Shown piece after piece: positions 11,322 through 18,247 of a stretch of 64,000 nt of DNA. The translations under genes were made by a program, and so were the position numbers. A model generated the notes under the pieces. The model saw only the letters and a list, made by a program, of their open reading frames with translations, had not been told where the DNA came from and searched no databases. The stretch lies in NCBI RefSeq assembly GCF_027947535.2, contig NZ_JAAGKO020000007.1:124001-188000 (forward strand). Direction: 5' to 3'. The stretch's first letter is position 1; every line of letters starts with the position of its first letter. The DNA is from Streptantibioticus silvisoli. GTDB taxonomy: Bacteria; Actinomycetota; Actinomycetes; Streptomycetales; Streptomycetaceae.

Positions 11322-12644
11322 TCAGCGCCGGGTGGCCGGCGCGGGCACCAGACGCACGACGGTGTTGAGGATGTGGTCGATCGCGTCGCGCGAGGGGTTG
11401 TCGGTCAGGTCGACCAGCAGCCGGGCCAGCGCGCTCAGGACGGCCGGGGAGCCCATGACGTAGCGGTTGAGCAGCGGCTGGAACCCGGCCCTGCTGAAGA
11501 CGTGCTTGGCGAGGGCGTTGCCGAGGCGGTAGTGCCGGCCCCAGCGGTGGTTCATCTCCACCGGGTAGTGGTGCAGGGCGCGTTCGTGGCCGGGGCCGGC
11601 CGGGCGGGTCAGCGCCAGGGCGACGGTCTCGGCGGCCACCTCGCCGGCCTCCAGCGCCTGGGCGATGCCCTCGCCGTTCCAGGGGCTGACCATGCCGCCG
11701 CTGTCGCCGACCAGCAGCATGCCGCGGCCGTACTGCGGGTGCCGGTTGAAGCCGAGCGGCAGGGCGGCGCTGAGCACCTTGCCCTCGGCGTTCTCCTCCG
11801 TCAGGCCCCAGTGCTCCGGGACCCGCGCCAGCCACTTGTCGAGGGTGGCACGCAGGTCGGCGCCGCCCTGGCTGCGGTGCGGCAGCGCGCCGAGGCCGAC
11901 GTTGACCCGCCCGTCGCCCATCGGGAAGATCCAGCCGTACCCGGGCAGGTAGCGGTCGCTGCCGGGGACGCGCAGGTCGGCCCACAGCTCCAGGTACTCC
12001 TCCTGGGAGCGTTCCGGGCTGCGGTAGTACCGGCGGGCGGCGGTGGCAACCTGGCGGTGCGGGTCGCGGTCGCGGCCCATGGCGAGGGCCAGCCGGGCGG
12101 AGGCGCCGTCGGCGGCGATGACCACCCGGGAACGGTAGGCGACCGGGCGGCGCTCCGGCCCGGCCTGCGCCTCGACACCGGTGATGCGGCCGGCCGGCGA
12201 GGTGACCGGCGAGGTGACCTTGACCCCGGTACGCAGCCGGGCGCCGGCCCGCTCCGCGTGCCGGGCGAGGATGTCGTCGAAGTCGTGGCGGCTGCGGGAC
12301 AGCCCGAAGTCGGGGTAACGCCCCAGGCTCGGCCAGTCGATGACGGCCTGCCGCCGGCCGGCGATCCAGCGCATGCCGCGCGAACGGGTCCAGCCCGGCG
12401 CCTGGATGTCGACGCCCATCCGGATCAGCTGGTGGACGGCGCGCGGCGTCAGGCCGTCGCCGCAGACCTTCTCGCGCGGGAACTCGGCCTTCTCCAGCAG
12501 CAGGACGTCCACCCCGGCCCGGGCCAGGTGGTAGGCGGCGGAGGACCCGGCCGGGCCGGCGCCGACCACGATGACGTCGGCCTCCTCCGGGCCGTCGGCG
12601 GCCGCGCGAGCGTCGTCCGGTCGGGAGGTGTCGGGGGTCGTCAT
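11322..12644 (-). CDS. Geranylgeranyl reductase family FAD oxidoreductase
   Basis: FAD-dependent oxidoreductase of the geranylgeranyl-reductase family, 440 aa. Members reduce isoprenoid double bonds, for example on menaquinone or lipid side chains. The FAD dinucleotide loop is D-V-I-V-V-G-A-G-P-A-G-S-S-A-A near the N-terminus, followed by L-L-E-K-A-E-F-P-R-E-K-V-C-G-D-G-L-T-P-R, a family hallmark. The second FAD motif is L-L-V-G-D-S-G-G-M-V-S-P-W-N-G-E-G-I. The ATG at 12644 is chosen because the upstream in-frame residues do not look like coding sequence. In related genomes such a gene often lies by respiratory or quinone genes, but none is seen here. The substrate is not determined. Confidence 0.85.
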   Translation of the reverse strand: MTTPDTSRPDDARAAADGPEEADVIVVGAGPAGSSAAYHLARAGVDVLLLEKAEFPREKVCGDGLTPRAVHQLIRMGVDIQAPGWTRSRGMRWIAGRRQAVIDWPSLGRYPDFGLSRSRHDFDDILARHAERAGARLRTGVKVTSPVTSPAGRITGVEAQAGPERRPVAYRSRVVIAADGASARLALAMGRDRDPHRQVATAARRYYRSPERSQEEYLELWADLRVPGSDRYLPGYGWIFPMGDGRVNVGLGALPHRSQGGADLRATLDKWLARVPEHWGLTEENAEGKVLSAALPLGFNRHPQYGRGMLLVGDSGGMVSPWNGEGIAQALEAGEVAAETVALALTRPAGPGHERALHHYPVEMNHRWGRHYRLGNALAKHVFSRAGFQPLLNRYVMGSPAVLSALARLLVDLTDNPSRDAIDHILNTVVRLVPAPATRR

Positions 12645-12925
12645 GTCGATTGATGCCCTTTCGCGGCGGTCCACCGATGCGGTGAGGGCAGCATGCCAGG
12701 TCAAGGGGGCCGCGCTCGACCCCACCCCTCACCGGCCGCCACCGGTACGGCCGTTGAACGGCGGCGGCCGGGCTCGCGGCAGGTCGGGGCCCCGCCGGAT
12801 CTCGTCAGCGAACTGCACGTCCGCCGCAACGTCTGCCGCGCGCTACGGGATTCGGCGGCGCTCACCGCGCGGTACGTGCGCAACCCACCGCGTTCAGCAC
12901 GTGTCGGGCCCCAACTCCCTTACGT

Positions 12926-13318
12926 TTACAGGGCGATGAGGCCGGCGGTCGTCGGGCGGAAACCGCAGGCGCCGAAGTAGAAGGCGTCGAGCTCCTCGAA
13001 GTCGACGTGCAGCCACTCGCAGCCGGCGGCGCGGGCCTCGCGGACGGCGACCGCCACGAGCGCGGCCCCGATCCCCCGGTGCCGCAGGTCGCCGGCGACG
13101 AGGGTGTCGAGCACGAACGCGTGCACGCCGCCGTCCCAGGCCACGTTGACGAACCCGGCCAGCCGGGCGCCGTCGTACGCGGTGACCCAGCCGAGACTGT
13201 GCCGGCGCAACTGGCCGTCCCAGTCGACGTCGAGCACGCGGTGGCCGAAGCCCTCGGCGTGCAGGACGTTGACCGCGTCGTTGTCGACGCCGCCGCGCCA
13301 GGCGTAGGTGAGATGCAT
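12926..13318 (-). CDS. GNAT family N-acetyltransferase
   Basis: Single-domain GNAT acetyltransferase, 130 aa, using acetyl-CoA; acceptor unknown. The core motif A is D-T-L-V-A-G-D-L-R-H-R-G-I-G-A-A-L-V-A-V-A (R-x-x-G-I-G/A), preceded by W-D-G-G-V-H-A-F-V-L and followed by G-C-E-W-L-H-V-D-F and the motif B tyrosine region F-Y-F-G-A-C-G-F. The ATG at 13318 gives a normal small GNAT; the much longer upstream frame crosses a tandem repeat and is rejected. The flanking DNA is repeat-rich on the upstream side. It lies 281 bases upstream of the flavoprotein gene on the same strand, with no clear operon link. Confidence 0.85.
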   Translation of the reverse strand: MHLTYAWRGGVDNDAVNVLHAEGFGHRVLDVDWDGQLRRHSLGWVTAYDGARLAGFVNVAWDGGVHAFVLDTLVAGDLRHRGIGAALVAVAVREARAAGCEWLHVDFEELDAFYFGACGFRPTTAGLIAL

Positions 13319-13745
13319 GGGCGCAGGGTAGGGGGCGCCCGGCCGGGGGGCACCCGGTTTTCTCCGCCGCCGACCGGCCGGTGGGGGGCGCACCGGCGTG
13401 CGGGGGGTGCGACGGCGTGCGGGGTGGCGGGGTGGAGCGCGGGGTGGCGCACGTACGGCGGGGCGGCGTGCGTACCGGCGGGGTCGCGTACGTACCGGCG
13501 GGGTGGTGCGACGGCGTGCGGGGTGGCGCACGTACGGCGGAATGGCGTGCGTACCGGCGTGGTCGCGTACGTACCGGCGTGGTCGCGTACGTACCGGCGG
13601 GGTGGTGCACGTACGGCGTGGTGGCGCATACGGCGTGGTGGCGGGTCGGCGGGGGCTCGCGGGGGCGCGTTGCGGACTCGGCGCCGCGGGGCCCGTGGGG
13701 CGGGGGCGTCCACCGGGGTGGCGCGTGGCGGGCACACTGGTGTCC
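13319..13745. repeat. Degenerate tandem repeat, core GCGTACGTACCGGCG
   Basis: 427-base gap between divergent genes, with no supported gene. From about 13425 to 13640 it is built of roughly ten degenerate units of 17-20 bases, such as GGTCGCGTACGTACCGGCGT, some near identical. On the minus strand the core reads CCGGTACGTACG, which also recurs in the 41.9-42.4 kb array. Both flanking promoters must lie in or beside this array. Confidence 0.75.
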
Positions 13746-14171
13746 ATGGCTCACCGCTCATCCCGCCGCCCCACCGCCTCCGCTCCGGTCGCCTGCCCGT
13801 GCGGGCTGCCCGCCGGGTACGCCGACTGCTGCGGGCGGCTGCACCGCGGCAGCGCCCACGCGACCTCACCGCAGGAGCTGATGCGGTCGCGCTACAGCGC
13901 CTTCGTCGTCGGCGACACCGCGTACCTGCTGCGCACCTGGCACCCCTCGACCCGGCCGCCCGCGCTGGAGCTGGACACCGGCCTGCGCTGGCAGCGGCTG
14001 GAGATCGTGGCCACGGAGGGCGGCGGCCCGTTCCACAGCGAGGGTGTCGTGGAGTTCCGGGCGCACTACCGGCAGGCGGGCCGCAACGGCGCCATGTGCG
14101 AACGCAGCCGGTTCAGCCACCTGGACGGCGCGTGGGTCTACGTCGACGGGGACGTGACCGTCACCGACTGA
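13746..14171 (+). CDS. YchJ family (UPF0225) protein with SEC-C-like zinc motif
   Basis: 141-aa protein of the YchJ family. It carries an N-terminal zinc-binding C-P-C-G-L-P-A-G-Y-A-D-C-C-G-R motif of the SEC-C type (about residues 18-31), then the family signature P-Q-E-L-M-R-S-R-Y-S-A-F-V-V-G-D and an NTF2-like beta domain with F-R-A-H-Y and S-R-F-S-H-L-D-G-A-W-V-Y-V-D-G. The biochemical role of the family is unknown; the zinc motif suggests metal or protein binding. The ATG at 13746 is chosen because the zinc motif starts shortly after it and the upstream frame is repeat DNA. It lies 110 bases before a divergently controlled regulator gene on the same strand. Confidence 0.88.
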   Translation: MAHRSSRRPTASAPVACPCGLPAGYADCCGRLHRGSAHATSPQELMRSRYSAFVVGDTAYLLRTWHPSTRPPALELDTGLRWQRLEIVATEGGGPFHSEGVVEFRAHYRQAGRNGAMCERSRFSHLDGAWVYVDGDVTVTD

Positions 14172-14243
14172 ACGGCCGGGGCCGGCGTGCCCCCAGCGCG
14201 GCCGTCGTCCCGGGGTCCGAGCCCCCATCGGTTGGCCCGCCGG

Positions 14244-14282
14244 TTGTCGAAAGAGTTCTTTCGAGCGTACTGTTTCGAAACA
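14244..14282 (+). promoter_or_regulatory. Leaderless promoter with two palindromic operators
   Basis: TTGTCG at 14244-14249 and TACTGT at 14268-14273, 18 bases apart, form a good -35/-10 pair, placing the transcript start at or next to the ATG at 14282. No ribosome site precedes that ATG. Two perfect palindromes cover it: TCGAAAGAGTTCTTTCGA (14247-14264) over the spacer and TGTTTCGAAACA (14271-14282) over the -10 and start codon. They share TTTCGA. They are likely operators for the ArsR-type product. Confidence 0.65.
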
Positions 14283-14926
14283 TGTCTTCCGAAGAGCCCG
14301 GAGCCGGTGCCGACACCGGTACCGATGCAGGTACCGGCCGTCCGCATCTGCGTCTGACCGACCCCAGGGCGATGCGCGCGGTCGCCCACCCCACCCGGCT
14401 CGCGCTGCTGGAGGCGCTGATGCTGCGCGAGCCGCTGACCGCGACCGAGGCGGCCGACCTCGTCGGTGAGTCGCCGACCAACTGCGCCTTCCACCTGCGC
14501 ACGCTGGCCAAGTACGGGTTCGTCGAGGAGGCCGAGGGCGGCACCGGGCGGCGGCGGCCCTGGCGGCGCGCGCAGGCCGGCTTCAGCCTGGAGGCCGACG
14601 GCAGCGCGCCACAGGACTCCGAGAGCCGACTGGCCGCCGACGCGCTGACCGGCGTCGTGCTGGAGACCTGGCTGGAGCGCATCCGCCGCGTCTTCGCCCG
14701 GCGTCCGGGATTCCCCGAGCGGTGGCGGCGGTTGACCGGCATGTCGGAGACGGTGCTGTTCATGACGCCCGAGGAGGCGGAGGAGTTCACCCGCGACGCG
14801 CACGAACTGCTGCGCCGCTTCCAGGAGCGCTCCGACAACGCCGCGCTGCGCCCCGCCGGTTCGGTACCGGTGGAGGTCATCCAGTTCAGCTTCCCGTTCG
14901 ACGCCGTCACCCGTCCGGAGGGCTGA
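14282..14926 (+). CDS. ArsR-type winged-helix transcription regulator
   Basis: DNA-binding regulator, 214 aa. A winged helix-turn-helix of ArsR type spans about residues 25-105: H-P-T-R-L-A-L-L-E-A-L, L-T-A-T-E-A-A-D-L-V-G-E-S-P-T-N-C-A-F-H-L-R-T-L as recognition helix, and G-R-R-R-P-W in the wing. The C-terminal half is helical with an E-A-E-E-F motif and no ArsR metal cysteines, so the inducer is probably organic or a stress signal. ATG 14282 is the first codon of an apparently leaderless message. The MFS gene follows after 3 bases, so the regulator probably represses itself and the exporter. Confidence 0.88.
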   Translation: MSSEEPGAGADTGTDAGTGRPHLRLTDPRAMRAVAHPTRLALLEALMLREPLTATEAADLVGESPTNCAFHLRTLAKYGFVEEAEGGTGRRRPWRRAQAGFSLEADGSAPQDSESRLAADALTGVVLETWLERIRRVFARRPGFPERWRRLTGMSETVLFMTPEEAEEFTRDAHELLRRFQERSDNAALRPAGSVPVEVIQFSFPFDAVTRPEG

Positions 14927-14929
14927 CCG

Positions 14930-16261
14930 GTGCGCGCGCTGCTCGCCCACCGCGACGTGCGGATATCGCTCGCCGGCCAGGTACTGTCCACGCTCGGCGA
15001 CAACGCCCTGTGGATCGCGCTGGGCATCTGGATCAAGATGCTCACCGGCAGTTCCCCGGCCGCGGGTCTGAGCTTCTTCATGTTCACCGCCGGCTCGCTG
15101 GTCTCCCCGGCCGGCGGCCTGGTCGTCGACCGCTGCCGCCGCCGTCCGGCACTGGTGGCGCTCAACCTGCTGGCCGCGGTGCTGCTGACCCCGCTGCTGC
15201 TGGTGCGCGGCCGCGGCGACATCTGGCTGATCTACGCGGTCATGTTCGGCTACGGGGTGATGGCCGGCGTCATCGGCGGGGCGCAGACCGCGCTGACCCA
15301 GGCCATCGTGCCGCGGGAGCTGCTCGGCGAGGTCAACGCGCTGTCGCAGACGCTGCTCCAGGGCCTTCGGCTGGTGAGCCCGCTGATCGGCGCCGGCCTG
15401 CTGACCGCGGTCGGCGCCCGGCCGCTGGTGCTCGGGGACGCGGCCACCTTCGTACTGTGCGCGGGCCTGATGTGCCTGCTGGCGGTGCGCGAGGACCGGC
15501 CGGAACGGACCACGGAACGGATGTGGTCCCAACTGACCGGCGGCGTACGGCACATCGCGGGCGTTCCGGTGCTGCGGCGGCTGGTGGCGGCCACCGCGCT
15601 GGCGATCGTGGGGTTCGGCTTCTCCGAGACGGTGGTCTTCGCGGTGGCCGGCCAGGGGCTGCACCGGGCGCCGTCGTTCGTCGGCGTGCTGGACAGCGCG
15701 CAGGGCGTGGGCGCGATCGTCGCCGGAGTGCTGGCCGCCCGGCTGATGCGGCGGCTCGGCGAGGCGGCCATGGTGACGCTCGGCCTGGTCGTGTGCGGTG
15801 CCGGGTTCGCCCTGAACGCCGTCCCGTTGACGGCGGTGGTGCTGCTCGGCGTGGCGCTGGTCGGCGCCGGCACCCCGCTGATCGTCGTCGCCCTGCTGAC
15901 CGTCATGCAACGCCGCACGCCCGCCCGGCTGATGGGCCGGGTCGACACCGCGGTCGGCGTGATGATCTCCGCCCCGCAGACCGCCGCCATCGGGGTCGGC
16001 GCCGCCCTGCTGTCGGTCGTCGGCTTCCGCGCCCTGCTCGCCGCGATGACGGTGACCTTGCTGGCGGCCGCGGTGTACGTGCGTGTGGGGGCGCGGGATG
16101 AGGTGGTGGACGGTGAGGTGGTGGACGGTGCCGGGGTTGGCGGTGCGGTTGCTGAGGGCGCCGGGGTTGGCGGTGCGGTGGTTGGCGGAGGAGTGGCTGA
16201 CGGTGCCGGGGCGGACGGCGTGGTGGCCGGTGCCGTTGGGCCGGGCGGCGGCATCCTGTGA
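14930..16261 (+). CDS. MFS transporter with Gly-Val-Ala low-complexity tail
   Basis: Major facilitator, 443 aa, with about 12 hydrophobic helices in residues 1-390. Like MFS drug exporters it starts D-V-R-I-S-L-A-G-Q-V-L-S-T-L-G-D-N-A-L-W and has the A-like loop D-R-C-R-R-R-P between helices 2 and 3. The GTG start is 3 bases after the stop of the ArsR-type regulator, so both are cotranscribed, which suggests an inducible exporter. The last 50 residues are a low-complexity run of Gly, Val, Ala, Asp and Glu encoded by GGTG-rich repeats (16105-16255), unlike the rest of the protein. The substrate is unknown. Confidence 0.88.
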   Translation: MRALLAHRDVRISLAGQVLSTLGDNALWIALGIWIKMLTGSSPAAGLSFFMFTAGSLVSPAGGLVVDRCRRRPALVALNLLAAVLLTPLLLVRGRGDIWLIYAVMFGYGVMAGVIGGAQTALTQAIVPRELLGEVNALSQTLLQGLRLVSPLIGAGLLTAVGARPLVLGDAATFVLCAGLMCLLAVREDRPERTTERMWSQLTGGVRHIAGVPVLRRLVAATALAIVGFGFSETVVFAVAGQGLHRAPSFVGVLDSAQGVGAIVAGVLAARLMRRLGEAAMVTLGLVVCGAGFALNAVPLTAVVLLGVALVGAGTPLIVVALLTVMQRRTPARLMGRVDTAVGVMISAPQTAAIGVGAALLSVVGFRALLAAMTVTLLAAAVYVRVGARDEVVDGEVVDGAGVGGAVAEGAGVGGAVVGGGVADGAGADGVVAGAVGPGGGIL

Positions 16262-16341
16262 GGGGCGTGACGCGACTTCGCGGCTGATTCCGTCCAGCGG
16301 ATACCGTGTTTCCCCATCCCCTTCCGCAGGAGGCACAACAG

Positions 16342-17106
16342 ATGGATCTCGGACTGGCTGGGCGCGTCTACCTGGTGACCGGCGGTACTTCCGGGCTGGG
16401 CCGGGCGACCGCCGAGGCGCTGGTGGCGGAGGGGGCGCGGGTGGTCGTCTCCTCGCGCGATCCGCAGAAGGTCGCGAACACCGCGGCCGAACTCGGGGAG
16501 AACGCGATCGGTGTGCCGGTCGACAACGCCGACCCCGACGCCGCGGCCCGCCTCACCGACGCGGCCCTGACCGCGTTCGGCCGGATCGACGGCGCACTCA
16601 TCAGCGTCGGCGGCCCGCCCGCCGGAACGGCGACCACCATCGCCGACGAGGTGTGGCGGCAGCAGTTCGACGCGATCTTCCTCGGCGCGCTGCGGATCGT
16701 CCGGCACCTGGCACCGCTGCTGGACGTCGCCACCGGCCGGGAGGACGGCGGGGCGATCGCGCTGGTGCTCTCCAGTTCGGTCAAGACGCCGATCCCCGGC
16801 CTGTCGGTCTCCAACGGGCTGCGCGCGGGCCTGGCGATGATGACGAAGGACCTCGCCGACGAACTCGGCCCCCAGGGCACCCGGGTGCTCACCGTGGTGC
16901 CCGGCCGCATCCTGACCGCCCGCACCGTGGAACTCGAAGGCGGCGACCCCCGGGCCCGGGAGCGCAGCGAGGCCACCATTCCGCTGCGCCGGCTCGGCCG
17001 CCCGGAGGAGTACGGGCGGATCGCCGCCGTCATGCTCTCCCCCGTCGCCTCCTACGTCACCGGCTCGATCATCCCGGTCGACGGCGGGATGCTGCGGTCG
17101 CTGTAG
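16342..17106 (+). CDS. Atypical SDR family oxidoreductase
   Basis: Short-chain dehydrogenase/reductase fold protein, 254 aa. The nucleotide-binding loop is L-V-T-G-G-T-S-G-L-G-R-A-T (about residues 11-23), with D-N-A-D near 63-66 and I-S-V-G-G-P-P for the usual N-N-A-G. The catalytic region reads S-S-S-V-K-T-P-I-P-G-L-S-V-S-N-G-L-R-A-G: Ser-Asn replaces the active-site Tyr, and the Y-x-x-x-K lysine becomes Arg. This is a known divergent SDR subgroup, so ordinary ketoreductase activity is doubtful. The ATG at 16342 follows GCAGGAGGC; a longer upstream frame is rejected. It lies 80 bases after the MFS gene and may be in its operon. Confidence 0.85.
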   Translation: MDLGLAGRVYLVTGGTSGLGRATAEALVAEGARVVVSSRDPQKVANTAAELGENAIGVPVDNADPDAAARLTDAALTAFGRIDGALISVGGPPAGTATTIADEVWRQQFDAIFLGALRIVRHLAPLLDVATGREDGGAIALVLSSSVKTPIPGLSVSNGLRAGLAMMTKDLADELGPQGTRVLTVVPGRILTARTVELEGGDPRARERSEATIPLRRLGRPEEYGRIAAVMLSPVASYVTGSIIPVDGGMLRSL

Positions 17107-17341
17107 GACGGCACTCCGCGAACCGCGGGCCGGCACGGATGCGGATGCGGATGCGGATGCGAACGGCGTGAGCCGGTTTCGGCGTCGGTCGGTGTCGGCA
17201 CGTTTCGGCGTGGACCCGTTTCGGCGTGAGCCAACCGCGTCACCTGCGGTGGGCTTCGGTCCTACGGTCCGCTTGCTCGCGTCGCGGCTCGCCTGCGGCG
17301 CACCTTCGGCTGCGCCGGGCTTTCGGTTATGGTGCGCGATC

Positions 17342-17770
17342 ATGAGTGCTGAGATCACCATCGCTTCCACCGCCGACGACGAGTTGGCCGAGGACTTCGC
17401 ACGACTGCTCCCGCAGCTGTCCCGCTCCGCGAAACCGCTGGACGCGGCCGCCCTGTCCCGCGTCATGCGGCACGACGCGAACACCGTGCTGGTCGCCCGG
17501 GTCGACGGCCGCGTCGTCGGCACGCTCACCCTCGTCGTCTTTCCCCTGCCGACCGGTATCCGCGCCTGGATCGAGGACGTCGTCGTCGACGACGCCGCCC
17601 GTGGCCACGGGGTCGGCGCCGCTCTCACCGAAGCGGCCATCGACCTGGCCCACGAGGCCGGCGCGGTCTCCGTCGACCTCACCTCCCGGCCGTCCCGCGT
17701 CGCCGCGAACCGGCTCTACCAGCGCGTGGGGTTCGTCGCCCGCGAGACGACGGTCTACCGCCACCGGTGA
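17342..17770 (+). CDS. GNAT family N-acetyltransferase
   Basis: Single-domain GNAT, 142 aa, acceptor unknown. N-terminal helices lead to V-L-V-A-R-V-D-G-R-V-V-G-T-L-T-L-V-V-F and W-I-E-D-V-V-V-D-D-A-A-R-G-H-G-V-G-A-A-L-T-E-A-A (motif A, R-G-H-G-V-G). Motif B is N-R-L-Y-Q-R-V-G-F near the C-terminus. The ATG at 17342 is the first codon of the domain. The 235 bases upstream contain four GATGCG hexamers (17138-17161) and three GTTTCGGCGT copies (17188-17235). The gene stands alone on the plus strand and converges on the MFS exporter gene. Confidence 0.85.
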   Translation: MSAEITIASTADDELAEDFARLLPQLSRSAKPLDAAALSRVMRHDANTVLVARVDGRVVGTLTLVVFPLPTGIRAWIEDVVVDDAARGHGVGAALTEAAIDLAHEAGAVSVDLTSRPSRVAANRLYQRVGFVARETTVYRHR

Positions 17771-17929
17771 CCTCCGGCGGTTCGCCGCATCCCCCTCGCA
17801 CCGGTGCGCTCGGTTTCTTCGGCGGCTGAGCTTGCATCCTTCGGTGCGCTCTCACCCTCCGGTGCGCTGGGCTTCTGTCGGGGGGGTGGTGGGGGTCGTT
17901 GTCCTGCGCCTGGGTTGTTCGTGGGTCGG

Positions 17930-18060
17930 GGCCGGGCGGGGCGGGTCCCGGTGGGCCGACATATTTACGGCCCCCGCCTCCGCCGTTCGCAGACTCGACG
18001 GCGCACACGGGGGCCACAAATATGCGACAGCGCCCACCTCTGGACCCACCCCACCCGGCC
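17930..18060. repeat. 131-bp imperfect inverted repeat with AT-rich corners
   Basis: The inner arms at 17960-17986 and 17998-18024 are 27 bases each, match at 22 positions and enclose 11 bases; both contain CATATTT and GGCCCCCG. Outward, GTGGGC (17951-17956) pairs with GCCCAC (18032-18037), and GGCCGGGCGGGGCGGGTCC pairs largely with GGACCCACCCCACCCGGCC (18042-18060). It could be a MITE-like element, a structured RNA or a recombination site. No transposase or target duplication is seen. Confidence 0.6.
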
Positions 18061-18202
18061 CGCTCCCGTTTTCTCGCGACGCGCAGCAACGTTGGGGTGG
18101 GGAGGGAAAGGAAAACCTGGGCCATCGGGCTCAGCGGGGCCGGACAGCAAGGGGAGGGCCTCCCTCGCTGCTCCCGTTGCGTCGCTGCACGCTTCGGACA
18201 GC

Positions 18203-18232
18203 GGAACGGCCGCCCCTTGGGGCGGCCGTTCC
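18203..18232 (-). terminator. Hairpin terminator after the MFS exporter gene
   Basis: Perfect 14-base arms GGAACGGCCGCCCC and GGGGCGGCCGTTCC around TT begin 16 bases after the exporter stop codon on the minus strand. No T tract. Confidence 0.7.
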
Positions 18233-18247
18233 CTTCGCAGCGGGCGG

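Larger units (their letters stand above)
17771..18247. other. Convergent intergenic region with large palindrome
   Basis: 477 bases between convergent genes, with no supported gene. It begins with short CGGTGCGCT repeats (17798-17875), then a 131-bp imperfect inverted repeat (17930-18060) and finally the hairpin terminator of the MFS exporter (18203-18232). Frames here encode only Pro/Arg-rich low-complexity peptides. Confidence 0.6.
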
